29,943 nucleotides of DNA from Candidatus Nitrosopumilus sp. (GTDB lineage Archaea > Thermoproteota > Nitrososphaeria > Nitrososphaerales > Nitrosopumilaceae), in assembly GCA_011055585.1 (NCBI GenBank), contig DRGT01000108.1:1-29943 (forward strand), written 5' to 3'. This document shows, piece after piece, positions 13,836-21,799 of the stretch. The notes below the pieces were generated by a model, which did no database searches, was not told where the DNA came from, and saw only the letters and a program-made list of their open reading frames with translations. Numbering within the stretch: position 1 is the stretch's first letter; every line of letters begins with the position of its first letter. Made by a program: the position numbers and the translations under genes.

Positions 13836-15158
13836 TCAGCGAAGTTTTACGTAATCATATGCTCCAAGTTTTTTATCAAAACAATAATGTACTTTTTGAA
13901 AATTCTTTCTAAACGACTTTACTTTTGAAGTCAATTTTTTGGGATCCTTTTTATCAATAATCACATTTTTGATAAATGAAGCAATTTCTTTCATCTCAGA
14001 TTTTTTCATTCCAAGTCTTGTAATTTCTGATACACCTAATCTAATTCCACCAGGATGGTAATAATTACGACCAGCCTTAATGTCACCAGGAATTAGTTGT
14101 CTATTTACAATTATGTTTGCTTTCTCTAAATCTACTTCCACTTTTCCTCCATCAGAATAGTCCAGAACGTTTACTGCTATTTGATGAGATTCTGTAAATC
14201 CTCTTTTTTCTCCAAGAATCTTAAATCCACAATCGTTTAGAGCTTCGGCTAACACTTTGGCATTTTTTATAACATCTTTTGCGTATTCTTTTCCAAATTC
14301 TAATGTTTCAGCAAATGTAACGGCTTTTGCAGCCATATGATGAATGTGGTGACTGCTTGTAAGTCCTGGAAAAACAGCTTTTTTGATTTCATCCCCAAAT
14401 CTCTCATAAGCTAAAACCAACCCACCTTGAGGACCAAACAAAGTCTTGTGTGTACTCATTGTCATAGAATCTGCACCCTCTCTTAATGGATCTTGGAATT
14501 GATTTCCTGCAATAAGACCTGCTACATGGGCAGCATCATAATTGACATGTATTCCATGTCCTTTCAAAAAGTCAGCTAATTCCTTAACGGGATGGGGAAA
14601 AAGAAAGAGTGAACCCCCAAACATTGCGATTTTAGGTAACCTTCCTTCTTTTTTGAGATCTTCAACTTTTTTCTTAGTCTTGTCTACATCTATTGTCATA
14701 TTTTCTGCATCAAAGGGATAGAACTCTATTTCGAGTCCATGTACTAAACCAGCTGTTCCAGAATGTTTTTTTTTACCATGAGAAATATGTCCTCCAGCTG
14801 GAATTGATGGTGCAAGCATTATCTCACCTGGATTTGAAAATGCAGAATATATTGCAAGATTTGCAATCACTCCAGAAATAGGTCTTACATCAGCAAACTC
14901 AGCTTTGAATAATTTTTTTGCAAGAGCCATACATTCAAACTCTACTTTATCAATATACACACAACCTGCATACACTCGCTCACCTGGCCAACCTTCAGCG
15001 TAACGATTTCCAAAATCTGAAATGATCGCTTCTCTTACTGCAGGACTTGGAATATTTTCACTAGCAATTAAAGGAATTAAATTTTCAAACCACTGGTTGT
15101 GGTCTTTTAGCAGAGAAAAAACTCTTTTGTAAGATTTTTTGTTGGGTGAGTCTGACAT
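13836..15158 (-). CDS. glyA: Serine hydroxymethyltransferase
   Basis: PLP enzyme that interconverts serine and glycine while charging a C1 carrier (a pterin). The ATG at 15158 gives 440 residues opening M-S-D-S-P-N-K-K. An open frame extends upstream to 15281, but that extension overlaps the thermosome promoter and is not family-like. The TATA-like TTTTAAATT at 15181-15189 sits 26 bp before the chosen ATG. Family motifs include L-I-A-S-E-N, Y-A-E-G-W-P-G-E-R, V-N-Y-D-A-A-H-V-A-G-L-I-A-G and the PLP lysine in S-T-H-K-T-L-F-G-P-Q-G-G (about K238). A C-terminal region of about 50 residues is rich in lysine. Divergent from the thermosome gene. Confidence 0.96.
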   Translation of the reverse strand: MSDSPNKKSYKRVFSLLKDHNQWFENLIPLIASENIPSPAVREAIISDFGNRYAEGWPGERVYAGCVYIDKVEFECMALAKKLFKAEFADVRPISGVIANLAIYSAFSNPGEIMLAPSIPAGGHISHGKKKHSGTAGLVHGLEIEFYPFDAENMTIDVDKTKKKVEDLKKEGRLPKIAMFGGSLFLFPHPVKELADFLKGHGIHVNYDAAHVAGLIAGNQFQDPLREGADSMTMSTHKTLFGPQGGLVLAYERFGDEIKKAVFPGLTSSHHIHHMAAKAVTFAETLEFGKEYAKDVIKNAKVLAEALNDCGFKILGEKRGFTESHQIAVNVLDYSDGGKVEVDLEKANIIVNRQLIPGDIKAGRNYYHPGGIRLGVSEITRLGMKKSEMKEIASFIKNVIIDKKDPKKLTSKVKSFRKNFQKVHYCFDKKLGAYDYVKLR

Positions 15159-15180
15159 GACCCTGCCATTCAATTTTCCC

Positions 15181-15189
15181 AATTTAAAA
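15181..15189 (-). promoter_or_regulatory. TATA-like element for glyA
   Basis: The minus strand reads TTTTAAATT, centred about 26 bp upstream of the ATG at 15158. It predicts a leaderless transcript and fixes the start codon. Confidence 0.55.
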
Positions 15190-15248
15190 ACAGCGATTGT
15201 ATGTAGCCAGACAAAATTTTCGAAAAATTTTTTCGAACTTAAATAACG

Positions 15249-15256
15249 TATAAAAG
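15249..15256 (+). promoter_or_regulatory. TATA box of the thermosome gene
   Basis: TATAAAAG, a near-ideal archaeal TATA box, centred 27-28 bp before the ATG at 15280. The following GGGG is the only G-rich stretch of the promoter. A strong promoter fits an abundant chaperonin. Confidence 0.7.
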
Positions 15257-15279
15257 GGGAAAACAGACGCCTTAGAACC

Positions 15280-16971
15280 ATGAGTATTCAAGGTCCTAGA
15301 GGAAGCATGCCAATTGTAATATTAAAAGAAGGTTCAAGTGAAACAAAGGGCCGTGAGGCACAAAAAAACAATATTGCTGCTGCAAAAATAATTGCAGAAA
15401 TTGTTCGTACCAGTTTAGGACCACGAGGAATGGACAAGATGCTAGTTGATTCATTAGGTGATGTTACAATTACTAATGATGGTGCAACCATTCTCAAAGA
15501 AATTGATGTCCAACATCCAGCAGCAAAGATGCTTGTAGAAATATCCAAAACAACAGACAATGAAGTAGGAGATGGTACTACATCTGTAGTTGTTTTGGCA
15601 GGGAGTCTCCTAGAACATGCCGAAACTCTAATCAATCAAGCCGTTCATCCTACAATAATTGTTGATGGTTACAGAAAAGCAGCAAAAAAAGCTAAACAAT
15701 ACCTAGAAGAAATTGCTGAAACTGTAACTGGCAGTGATAGAGCCATGTTACTTAAAGTGGCAAAAACTGCTATGCAGACAAAACTTGTTAGAAAAGAATC
15801 TGGATTTCTTGCTGATTTAGTTGTAAAATCAGTTTCTGCAGTTGTCGAAAAGGAAGGAGCTGATTTTAAAGTAGATGAGGATGACATTAAGGTTGAAAAA
15901 AAGGCGGGTGGTTCAATACGAGACTGCTCTATCATACAAGGAATAATTCTTGATAAAGAAGTGGTTCATGGAGGCATGCCAAAAAAAATTGATGAAGCAA
16001 AAATTGCTCTAATAAATACTGCACTAGAAATTAGCAAAACCGAAACCGATGCTAAAATTAACATCACAAATCCACAACAAATTAAATCCTTTCTAGATGA
16101 GGAAAATCGAATGCTAAAGAATATGGTAGACAAAGTTATTGGTTCAGGAGCTACTGTTGTTTTCTGTCAAAAAGGAATTGATGATATGTCACAACACTAT
16201 CTTGCTAAAGCCGGAGTCTTGGCTGTTAGAAGAATTAAAGAAAGTGATCTAACTAAACTTGCAAAAGCGACTGGAGCAAGAATTGTAACAAATCTTGACG
16301 ATCTTTTTGAAAAAGATTTAGGAACTGCTAATTTGGTAGAAGAACGAAAAATAGAAGAAGATAGATGGGTTTTCGTTGAAGGATGTAAACACCCAAAATC
16401 AGTTTCTCTATTACTAAGAGGTGGTTCTCAAAGAGTTGTAGATGAAGTAGAGAGATCTATTCATGATGCAATTATGGTTGTTAGAGACGTTATGGAGTTT
16501 CCCTCAATAGTTGCAGGAGGAGGTGCACCAGAAACTTATGTAGCGACCAAACTTAGGAGCTGGTCAAAATCACTAGAGGGTCGCGAACAACTAGCAGCGG
16601 AAAAATTTGCTGAAGCTATGGAATCTATTCCTTTAGCCTTAGCTGAAAATGCTGGTATGGATCCAATTGATACTCTTGCTACTCTTCGTTCAAAACAACT
16701 CAAGGAGGAGAAATGGACGGGAATTGATGTTTTGAAAGGACGTGTAAGTAATATGAAAACAAGTGACATTATTGATCCACTATCAGTAAAATATCAGGTA
16801 ATTTCAGCTGCTTCAGAAGCTGCCTGCATGATATTGCGAATTGATGATGTAATCTCTGTGTCAAAAGCCGCTGCTCCACCTGGTGGTGGTGAAGGAGGAA
16901 TGCCACCTGGTATGGGTGGTGGAATGCCACCTGGTATGGGTGGAATGCCTGACATGGGCGGAATGATGTAA
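15280..16971 (+). CDS. thsA: Thermosome subunit (group II chaperonin)
   Basis: ATP-driven protein folding in a double-ring chamber in the cytoplasm. The 563 residues have full chaperonin layout: the N-terminal equatorial part with [19 protein letters not shown] (about 65) and the catalytic G-D-G-T-T-S-V (about 96); intermediate and apical regions; and the C-terminal equatorial part with I-V-A-G-G-G-A-P-E and [10 protein letters not shown]. It ends in a Gly-Met-Pro tail built from two near-identical 24-bp repeats. The gene is single and monocistronic here; other subunits may be elsewhere. An oligo-T stretch at 16983-16987 may end transcription. Paralogue identity (alpha or beta) cannot be decided. 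Confidence 0.97.
   Translation: MSIQGPRGSMPIVILKEGSSETKGREAQKNNIAAAKIIAEIVRTSLGPRGMDKMLVDSLGDVTITNDGATILKEIDVQHPAAKMLVEISKTTDNEVGDGTTSVVVLAGSLLEHAETLINQAVHPTIIVDGYRKAAKKAKQYLEEIAETVTGSDRAMLLKVAKTAMQTKLVRKESGFLADLVVKSVSAVVEKEGADFKVDEDDIKVEKKAGGSIRDCSIIQGIILDKEVVHGGMPKKIDEAKIALINTALEISKTETDAKINITNPQQIKSFLDEENRMLKNMVDKVIGSGATVVFCQKGIDDMSQHYLAKAGVLAVRRIKESDLTKLAKATGARIVTNLDDLFEKDLGTANLVEERKIEEDRWVFVEGCKHPKSVSLLLRGGSQRVVDEVERSIHDAIMVVRDVMEFPSIVAGGGAPETYVATKLRSWSKSLEGREQLAAEKFAEAMESIPLALAENAGMDPIDTLATLRSKQLKEEKWTGIDVLKGRVSNMKTSDIIDPLSVKYQVISAASEAACMILRIDDVISVSKAAAPPGGGEGGMPPGMGGGMPPGMGGMPDMGGMM
16897..16943 (+). repeat. Tandem 24-bp repeat encoding the Gly-Met-Pro chaperonin tail
   Basis: Two consecutive units differing only at their last base; each codes for G-M-P-P-G-M-G-G. 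A partial third copy follows (GGTGGAATGCC). This is normal for thermosome tails, and the antisense open frames it creates are not genes. Confidence 0.9.
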
Positions 16972-17040
16972 TCATCAATCACCTTTTTGTCATTTAGCAA
17001 TTCTTCATAAGTTTATTTGATTACCTGATTTACGAGTTTT

Positions 17041-17319
17041 ATGAGTAAGTTGATCACTAGAGTAATTGCTGGTGCTAAATACGTCTATTTGATTTTCTTT
17101 TTTGCACTTATTGCAGGAGTTTTTCATCCATTAATTACTGGAGGAAGTTTTAATTCTGTTATTATCGGTTCATTGGTTTTGTTTGTTGGGTTAGCGGGGG
17201 CTGTTCTTGTTTACAAGGCTGCTTCATCCGAAAAAAGAAGAGGAATTTTTTTGGGTGGTGGATTTGGATTAATTGCAATCTCGCTTTTCTATATTATATC
17301 CATGACGGGCAGAATATAG
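17041..17319 (+). CDS. Small membrane protein, unknown function
   Basis: 92 residues with three predicted membrane helices (about residues 13-33, 37-58 and 70-88), a basic N-terminus (M-S-K-L-I-T-R) and a basic loop A-S-S-E-K-R-R-G between helices 2 and 3, which implies that loop is cytoplasmic. A TATA-like GTTTATTTG at about 17009-17017 lies 26-30 bp upstream. It is convergent with glnA, with stops 7 bp apart. No family recognised. Confidence 0.7.
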   Translation: MSKLITRVIAGAKYVYLIFFFALIAGVFHPLITGGSFNSVIIGSLVLFVGLAGAVLVYKAASSEKRRGIFLGGGFGLIAISLFYIISMTGRI

Positions 17320-17326
17320 AAAAACC

Positions 17327-18787
17327 CTAGACATCAAAGTACAGATAAAATTCATGAGGATGAGGTCTTATGGAAATCTCACGCTGATCTCTTCTTTCTA
17401 ATTCTATTACTTTGTCAAGCACATTATTTGGGAAAATGGGAGAAAGAAACTTTCTATCTGATTCTAATTCATCTAAAGCTTCTCCTAAATTAGCTGGCAA
17501 AGTTTCAATTTCTCGTTTCTTTCTTTCAGTTCTTGTCATTTTGAAAATGTCTTCATGAATTTGTTCACCAGGATCTGACTTCTTTTTAATTCCATCCAAA
17601 CCAGCTGCTAAAACTGAGGAAAAAACCAAATACGGATTTGAAGAAGGATCTGGTGCTCTAAACTCTAATCTTTTGAGATAAGAATATTTTTCTCCCTTAA
17701 AGTGTTGAGGAACCCTTATAATTGCAGACCTATTACTTCCACTCCAGGCAATGTATACTGGTGCTTCATAACCTGGAACTAACCTGTGATAGGAGTTTGT
17801 TGTTGGATTTGTAATTGCCGTTAATGCTTTTGCATGGTTAATAATTCCGCCACAAAAATATCTCCCAGTTTGACTTAATTCGTCCTTTTCATTTATGTCG
17901 AAAAATAGATTCTCGCTTTTCTTCCAAAGACTTACATTTGTATGCATTCCTGAACCTGAATCCATTGAGATTGGTTTAGGCATCATTGTTGCAACTTTAC
18001 CATACTTTTTAGCTACGTTTCTTATAACGAATTTGTAAGTCTGTGTAGCGTCAGCAGAATTTGTTAGAGAATCGTATCTAATGTCTATCTCACACTGTCC
18101 AGCAGTTGCTACTTCATGATGGTGATTATCACACAAAATTCCAAACTGTTCATTCAAAATATCTACACATTCATTTCGAAATGGTGTAAGGGTATCAGAA
18201 GGAGTACTTGGGTAATATCCTTCCTGCAGTCCCATTGGATAACCAGTTCCCTCCTGACTCCATGGAGCCTCTGCAGATTCAATTGAATATGACTGGCCTT
18301 TGTATGGAGTTAAAACATCCCAGTGAACTTTATCAAAAACAAAAAATTCTACTTCTGGTCCCCAATTACTATAATCATAACCTTGTGATTTTGTGTATAC
18401 TTCTGCTTTTTGAGCAATGCTTCTTGGGTCTCTATCTAATCTCCCACGCCCAAAACCCCAATAAACATCACATAACAACCTTGCAGTTTTGTGTTCAGTC
18501 ATCCATGGAATCAAAGCAAAAGAATTTGGATCTGGTTTTAGAATAAGATCCGAATCATCAATATTTGTAAAACCCACAATAGATGAACCATCAAGCTTTG
18601 GGAGCCCATCTTCCATCTGGTCCGGAGTAAAAGTATTAGCTGATATTGTAGTGTGATGAAATCTTCCAGTAAGACTAGTAAAATGTAGATCGATAAACTT
18701 GATGTTATCGTGTTTAATTTTTGCAAAAACTTCGTCAGAAGAATAACTTATTTGGGTTGCCTTTCCACCAATGACTTTATATGGCAA
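17327..18787 (-). CDS. glnA: Glutamine synthetase type I
   Basis: Forms glutamine from glutamate, ammonia and ATP, the main ammonium assimilation step. 486 residues from a TTG start at 18787; an in-frame stop lies six codons upstream. Typical motifs: beta-grasp D-L-H-F-T-S-L-T-G-R, D-G-S-S-I-V-G-F, G-P-E-V-E-F-F-V-F, N-H-H-H-E-V-A-T-A-G-Q, G-S-G-M-H-T-N-V, N-P-T-T-N-S-Y-H-R-L-V-P-G-Y-E-A-P, N-R-S-A-I-I-R-V-P and E-F-R-A-P-D-P. The C-terminal end resembles the bacterial adenylylated class, but the tyrosine of N-L-Y-D-L is phenylalanine here (D-I-F-K-M, F415). It therefore cannot be adenylylated at that position. Confidence 0.97.
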   Translation of the reverse strand: MPYKVIGGKATQISYSSDEVFAKIKHDNIKFIDLHFTSLTGRFHHTTISANTFTPDQMEDGLPKLDGSSIVGFTNIDDSDLILKPDPNSFALIPWMTEHKTARLLCDVYWGFGRGRLDRDPRSIAQKAEVYTKSQGYDYSNWGPEVEFFVFDKVHWDVLTPYKGQSYSIESAEAPWSQEGTGYPMGLQEGYYPSTPSDTLTPFRNECVDILNEQFGILCDNHHHEVATAGQCEIDIRYDSLTNSADATQTYKFVIRNVAKKYGKVATMMPKPISMDSGSGMHTNVSLWKKSENLFFDINEKDELSQTGRYFCGGIINHAKALTAITNPTTNSYHRLVPGYEAPVYIAWSGSNRSAIIRVPQHFKGEKYSYLKRLEFRAPDPSSNPYLVFSSVLAAGLDGIKKKSDPGEQIHEDIFKMTRTERKKREIETLPANLGEALDELESDRKFLSPIFPNNVLDKVIELERRDQREISIRPHPHEFYLYFDV

Positions 18788-18821
18788 TTTCTTACCTTCA
18801 AGCTACACAAAGAAGTCCATC

Positions 18822-18829
18822 ATTTAAGG
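18822..18829. promoter_or_regulatory. Shared TATA-like element between glnA and the GINS gene
   Basis: ATTTAAGG is centred 23-26 bp before the ATG at 18848. Its complement CCTTAAAT lies about 38 bp before the glnA TTG, predicting a leader of about 12 nt for glnA and none for GINS. Only 60 bp separate the two genes, so the promoters must overlap. Confidence 0.4.
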
Positions 18830-18847
18830 ATTATTGGATGTGTTTGA

Positions 18848-19405
18848 ATGTCTGAACCAAAAGGAATTGATGTTAATTTATTGTATACCGTAGTATTACG
18901 TGAAATTGAAAACGACACCGTTCAAGAAGTAAAGACAGATCTCTACTCTTCCATTTCTGAATATTTGGGTCAGCTAAAAAGTGAGGGATACGATGGACTG
19001 GAAGCCAAAGTGAAAGCAGCATTGGTAAACATGGTAACTGAGATGACTTCGTTTCTTTTGAAAATTCGTATTGAAAAATCAATTAAATCAAATACAACCG
19101 ATTACACAAATTTGCTTGATGAAGAAAAATTCATCATTGATTCTCAAGATGAGATGCAGGAAAGAAAAGAGATGGTTCTTTCAGCAGCCTTGAATGGAAA
19201 ATCAAAATTATTAGAATCTATAGCAAAAAATCATAAAACAAAATCAACCGTTGTAAGATTTCTAAAAGATATAGACCAAATGGTAGGAGCTGACATGGAA
19301 AAATATGGTCCTTTCCAGGCAGAAGATGTTGCAACCCTTCCATATGATAATGCTCAGGCTCTAATTGCCAAAAAAATAGCAATGAAAATTAGATGGAAAG
19401 ACTAG
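18848..19405 (+). CDS. Archaeal GINS complex subunit (Gins15/Gins51 type)
   Basis: Part of the CMG-like replicative helicase with MCM and the Cdc45/RecJ homologue. 185 residues: a helical A-domain of about 130 residues followed by a short beta-rich B-domain, an order typical of the Sld5/Psf1-like archaeal subunit. The B-domain signature is clear: D-M-E-K-Y-G-P-F-Q-A-E-D-V-A-T-L-P at about 149-165, then N-A-Q-A-L-I-A-K-K-I-A. The first helices contain L-Y-S-S-I-S-E-Y-L-G-Q-L. Start ATG at 18848, leaderless. It adds a third replication function to the window besides PolD and Orc1/Cdc6. Confidence 0.85.
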   Translation: MSEPKGIDVNLLYTVVLREIENDTVQEVKTDLYSSISEYLGQLKSEGYDGLEAKVKAALVNMVTEMTSFLLKIRIEKSIKSNTTDYTNLLDEEKFIIDSQDEMQERKEMVLSAALNGKSKLLESIAKNHKTKSTVVRFLKDIDQMVGADMEKYGPFQAEDVATLPYDNAQALIAKKIAMKIRWKD

Positions 19406-19443
19406 AAATTATCCTCATTTAACAAAATATTTGGTAGTATTAA

Positions 19444-19719
19444 TTGTCTCACCTTGGTATTGATGTAATAGATTTTCTTCTGATAACCATCTATCCAGTA
19501 GTGGCTCTTTTTATTATTGAAATGATTAGTAGAGCAGCTAAAACTCAATCATGGCTTAAACTTACAGTACAAGGAATTGTTTCATTTGGATTTGCAATTG
19601 GTTATGTAACTTTGATTACAGCTCATTGGTTAACTGCACTTGTTTTGATTGCATTAGGTGTTGCATTACTTTATCAAGCTAGACGAGCAAAAATAAATCC
19701 GAGTAAATCAATTTATTAA
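19444..19719 (+). CDS. Small membrane protein, unknown function
   Basis: 91 residues from a TTG start. Three hydrophobic segments at about 9-28, 39-57 and 61-77, with a short basic loop (R-A-A-K-T-Q-S-W-L-K) and a basic tail (Q-A-R-R-A-K-I-N-P-S-K). It follows the GINS gene by 38 bp on the same strand and could be co-transcribed. No family recognised. No nearby ATG gives a better start. Confidence 0.65.
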   Translation: MSHLGIDVIDFLLITIYPVVALFIIEMISRAAKTQSWLKLTVQGIVSFGFAIGYVTLITAHWLTALVLIALGVALLYQARRAKINPSKSIY

Positions 19720-19729
19720 AAATCTAATC

Positions 19730-19966
19730 CTAGGATTTTCCGAACATTCTCTTAAAAAAACTTGGTTTGTTCCTTCCCCCATCACGTATCACTTTTTTTT
19801 GTCCAAACTTTTTTGCTCTAATCACGGTAAGTTTCACACACCTATGCTCTTCAGGAAGCCTATGCTCCGCACAGAATGGATCTTTACAATAATTGCATTC
19901 AAAAGGCATATCCTGGAAATCACCACAATAGGCACAATCTGCACCCTTTATGTCTGCATCATTCAT
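19730..19966 (-). CDS. AN1-type zinc finger protein
   Basis: 78 residues. The zinc ligands form the complete AN1 pattern: C11, C14, C24, C27, C32, H35, H41 and C43, with the signature F-C-A-E-H-R-L-P-E-E-H-R-C. The C-terminal 35 residues are strongly basic (K-K-F-G-Q-K-K-V-I-R). In eukaryotes such fingers occur in stress and ubiquitin-linked proteins; the archaeal role is unknown. A TATA-like TAATAAAT at 19989-19996 is exactly 26 bp upstream of the ATG. It is convergent with the small membrane protein gene. Confidence 0.9.
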   Translation of the reverse strand: MNDADIKGADCAYCGDFQDMPFECNYCKDPFCAEHRLPEEHRCVKLTVIRAKKFGQKKVIRDGGRNKPSFFKRMFGKS

Positions 19967-20090
19967 AATTTTATTAACAATATTCTGCTAATAAATCATT
20001 TCTAAAAAATATTCAACAAAATAAAAAATGTTATATTTTCAAGAAAACATTTTTACAATGTTCGGGATGACATTGGTTGAGTAGTTTTTT

Positions 20091-20831
20091 ATGATCAAAG
20101 ATAAAGTGGCTATCATAACTGGCGCAAGTAGTGGAATTGGGTATACAACTGCTCTAACTCTTTCAAAGGCAGGAGCAAAAGTAGTCATTGGTGCCAGACG
20201 TACAGATAAACTAGAAAAACTCGAAGATGAAATTAAAAAAAATGGAGGCAAGGTTTTATCTCAAAAATTAGATGTTACAAAAAAGGGAGATTGTGATTCG
20301 TTAGTTGATGCTACTATTAAAAAATGGGGTACAGTTGATATTTTGGTTAATAATGCTGGTTTGATGCCACTCAGTTTTATAAAAAATCTCAAAGTCGATG
20401 AATGGGATCAGATGATTGATGTGAACATTAAAGGTGTTCTATATTGTATAGCGGCAGTAATACCTCATATGCTAGAAAAAAAATCTGGACATATAGTCAA
20501 TATATCATCTGTAGCAGGAAGAATAGTTTTTCCCTCAGGCACTGTTTATTGTGCCACAAAACATGCTGTAACTGCATTGAGTGAGGGGCTACGACAAGAA
20601 TTTAGCACCAGAAAAAATATCAGAGTGACATGCATAGAACCTGGAGTAGTTGCAACGGAGCTAATAAACACAATCACTGACGAATCGTTACAAAGTTTTG
20701 TTGAAAGCGCCAAAAAAATGGATTCACTTAATGCAGAAGATATAGCAAACGCAATTTTATTTGCTGTCGAAGCTCCAAACCACGTTAATGTCAATGAAGT
20801 ATTGATAAGACCAACTACTCAAGAAAGATAA
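20091..20831 (+). CDS. Short-chain dehydrogenase/reductase
   Basis: NAD(P)-dependent oxidoreductase, classical SDR of 246 residues. Cofactor motif T-G-A-S-S-G-I-G at 10-17; A-R-R at 35-37 after the second strand suggests a preference for NADP(H). N-N-A-G is at 87-90, and the catalytic S (139/140), Y153 and K157 lie in Y-C-A-T-K-H-A. E-P-G-V-V-A-T-E-L follows near 189. It resembles the YdfG/sepiapterin-type group, but the substrate cannot be predicted. The ATG at 20091 follows a run of six T. No operon partner; the next gene is convergent. Confidence 0.93.
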   Translation: MIKDKVAIITGASSGIGYTTALTLSKAGAKVVIGARRTDKLEKLEDEIKKNGGKVLSQKLDVTKKGDCDSLVDATIKKWGTVDILVNNAGLMPLSFIKNLKVDEWDQMIDVNIKGVLYCIAAVIPHMLEKKSGHIVNISSVAGRIVFPSGTVYCATKHAVTALSEGLRQEFSTRKNIRVTCIEPGVVATELINTITDESLQSFVESAKKMDSLNAEDIANAILFAVEAPNHVNVNEVLIRPTTQER

Positions 20832-20835
20832 AAAA

Positions 20836-21042
20836 TTATTTTTTCTTTTTTTCTTTTGTCATGTGATCTAAAATAGCTCTTATATCGACATTAAGATCAT
20901 TAGCATTTTTTGCCATATCTAACTTCTCTGGAATTTTTTGTTTAAAATCCTGGTTTTCTAATTCAATTCGTTTTTTTTCTTTACAATCTAAATGATCTTC
21001 GTCAGTTCCTGAAATCTTATGACATATTGAACAAATTTTCAA
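20836..21042 (-). CDS. Small zinc-ribbon-like hypothetical protein
   Basis: 68 residues from a TTG start. The N-terminus carries C4-x-x-C7 and H17-x-x-C20, a possible single zinc site. The rest is a highly charged helix (K-E-K-K-R-I-E-L-E-N-Q-D-F) ending in a lysine run. No named family. Its likely TATA element is shared with the divergent tRNA gene. The zinc-site pattern and the conserved-looking position support it as a real gene. Confidence 0.6.
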   Translation of the reverse strand: MKICSICHKISGTDEDHLDCKEKKRIELENQDFKQKIPEKLDMAKNANDLNVDIRAILDHMTKEKKKK

Positions 21043-21068
21043 TGTAAGTTAATTATTGTATCCTACGA

Positions 21069-21079
21069 TTTAATAATTT
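21069..21079. promoter_or_regulatory. TATA-like element for tRNA-Pro, probably bidirectional
   Basis: TTTAATAATTT is centred 26-27 bp before the tRNA start at 21101. On the other strand it is about 32 bp from the TTG at 21042 of the small zinc-ribbon gene. Confidence 0.5.
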
Positions 21080-21100
21080 CACTATTTGCTTCAAACATGA

Positions 21101-21175
21101 GGGGCCGTCGTCTAGATTGGCTATGATGCCAGCCTGGGGTGCTGGAGGTCGCAGGTTCAAATCCTGCCGGTCCCA
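21101..21175 (+). tRNA. tRNA-Pro, anticodon GGG
   Basis: A full cloverleaf can be drawn. Acceptor GGGGCCG (21101-21107) pairs with CGGTCCC (21168-21174), with one G-T. The anticodon stem CCAGC/GCTGG encloses the loop CTGGGGT, giving anticodon GGG. The T-arm is GCAGG-TTCAAAT-CCTGC and the discriminator base is A. No intron is present and CCA is not encoded, consistent with the CCA-adding enzyme gene nearby. The D-stem is weak (one mismatch). It resembles other archaeal tRNA-Pro(GGG) genes, which also carry GTCTAGA in the D-arm region. Confidence 0.95.
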
Positions 21176-21181
21176 CTACAA

Positions 21182-21793
21182 TTATCCAATTGTATCAAAT
21201 TTTTTTAGACTCTTCCAAAGATACCAAGTTGCAACAGTTCTATAAGGACGCCACTTTTGTGCAAGTTTTTCAATTTCTTCTCCTTTTGGAAGTTCATCTA
21301 AGGAAAACATAAACTGAATTCCTTTTTTTAATCCTAAATCATCTACTGGTAAAATATCTAATCTTCCTAATGAAAAAATTAAGAACATTTCAGCAGTCCA
21401 TCTACCAATTCCCTTAACTTCAGTAAGTTTAGTGATAACTTCTTCATCAGTTAAAATGGAAATCGTTCTCAAATTAAGCTCATTTTTCTCGATTTTTTTT
21501 GAAAGCTCCTTTATGTACATTATCTTCATTCGTGATAACCCAGTTTTACGAAGACTCTGGGTTGTAGTATTGATTACATCAATTGGTTTTGGGAATCTTG
21601 GATTGTACAACTTTCGAAACTTTGTCATTATTGAATTTGCAGCAGCTCCTGACAACTGTTGGGTAACTATTGATTCAATTAGTGACTGAAATCGGTTTTT
21701 TGTGATCTTTATCTTAAATGGTCCTACCTGTTTGATAATTTTCGCTAGTTTGGGATCCTTTTTTAAAAAAATTATTGCTTTTTGATTTGCCAT
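21182..21793 (-). CDS. DNA-3-methyladenine glycosylase, AlkA/Mag-like HhH-GPD family
   Basis: Base-excision repair enzyme removing alkylated purines. 203 residues, the short Mag1-like form without the AlkA N-terminal domain. The helix-hairpin-helix G-I-G-R-W-T-A-E follows V-K at about 130-139 and the catalytic aspartate lies in I-L-P-V-D-D-L-G (about 152-159). The helix with S-I-V-T-Q-Q-L-S-G-A-A-A (about 41-52) is typical of the family. It is last in a four-gene minus-strand run with the kinase 6 bp upstream. It converges on the tRNA gene, 6 bp away. Confidence 0.92.
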   Translation of the reverse strand: MANQKAIIFLKKDPKLAKIIKQVGPFKIKITKNRFQSLIESIVTQQLSGAAANSIMTKFRKLYNPRFPKPIDVINTTTQSLRKTGLSRMKIMYIKELSKKIEKNELNLRTISILTDEEVITKLTEVKGIGRWTAEMFLIFSLGRLDILPVDDLGLKKGIQFMFSLDELPKGEEIEKLAQKWRPYRTVATWYLWKSLKKFDTIG

Positions 21794-21799
21794 TTTTTC

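Noticed and set aside
15159..15281. N-terminal extension of serine hydroxymethyltransferase (41 residues)
   Set aside because: It covers the thermosome TATA box and start, is not family-like, and the TATA element at 15181-15189 points to the ATG at 15158.
16769..17000. Two minus-strand open frames with Pro-Gly-Ile and His-rich repeats resembling a collagen-like protein
   Set aside because: They are antisense to the thermosome Gly-Met-Pro tail repeats and carry no independent start signals.
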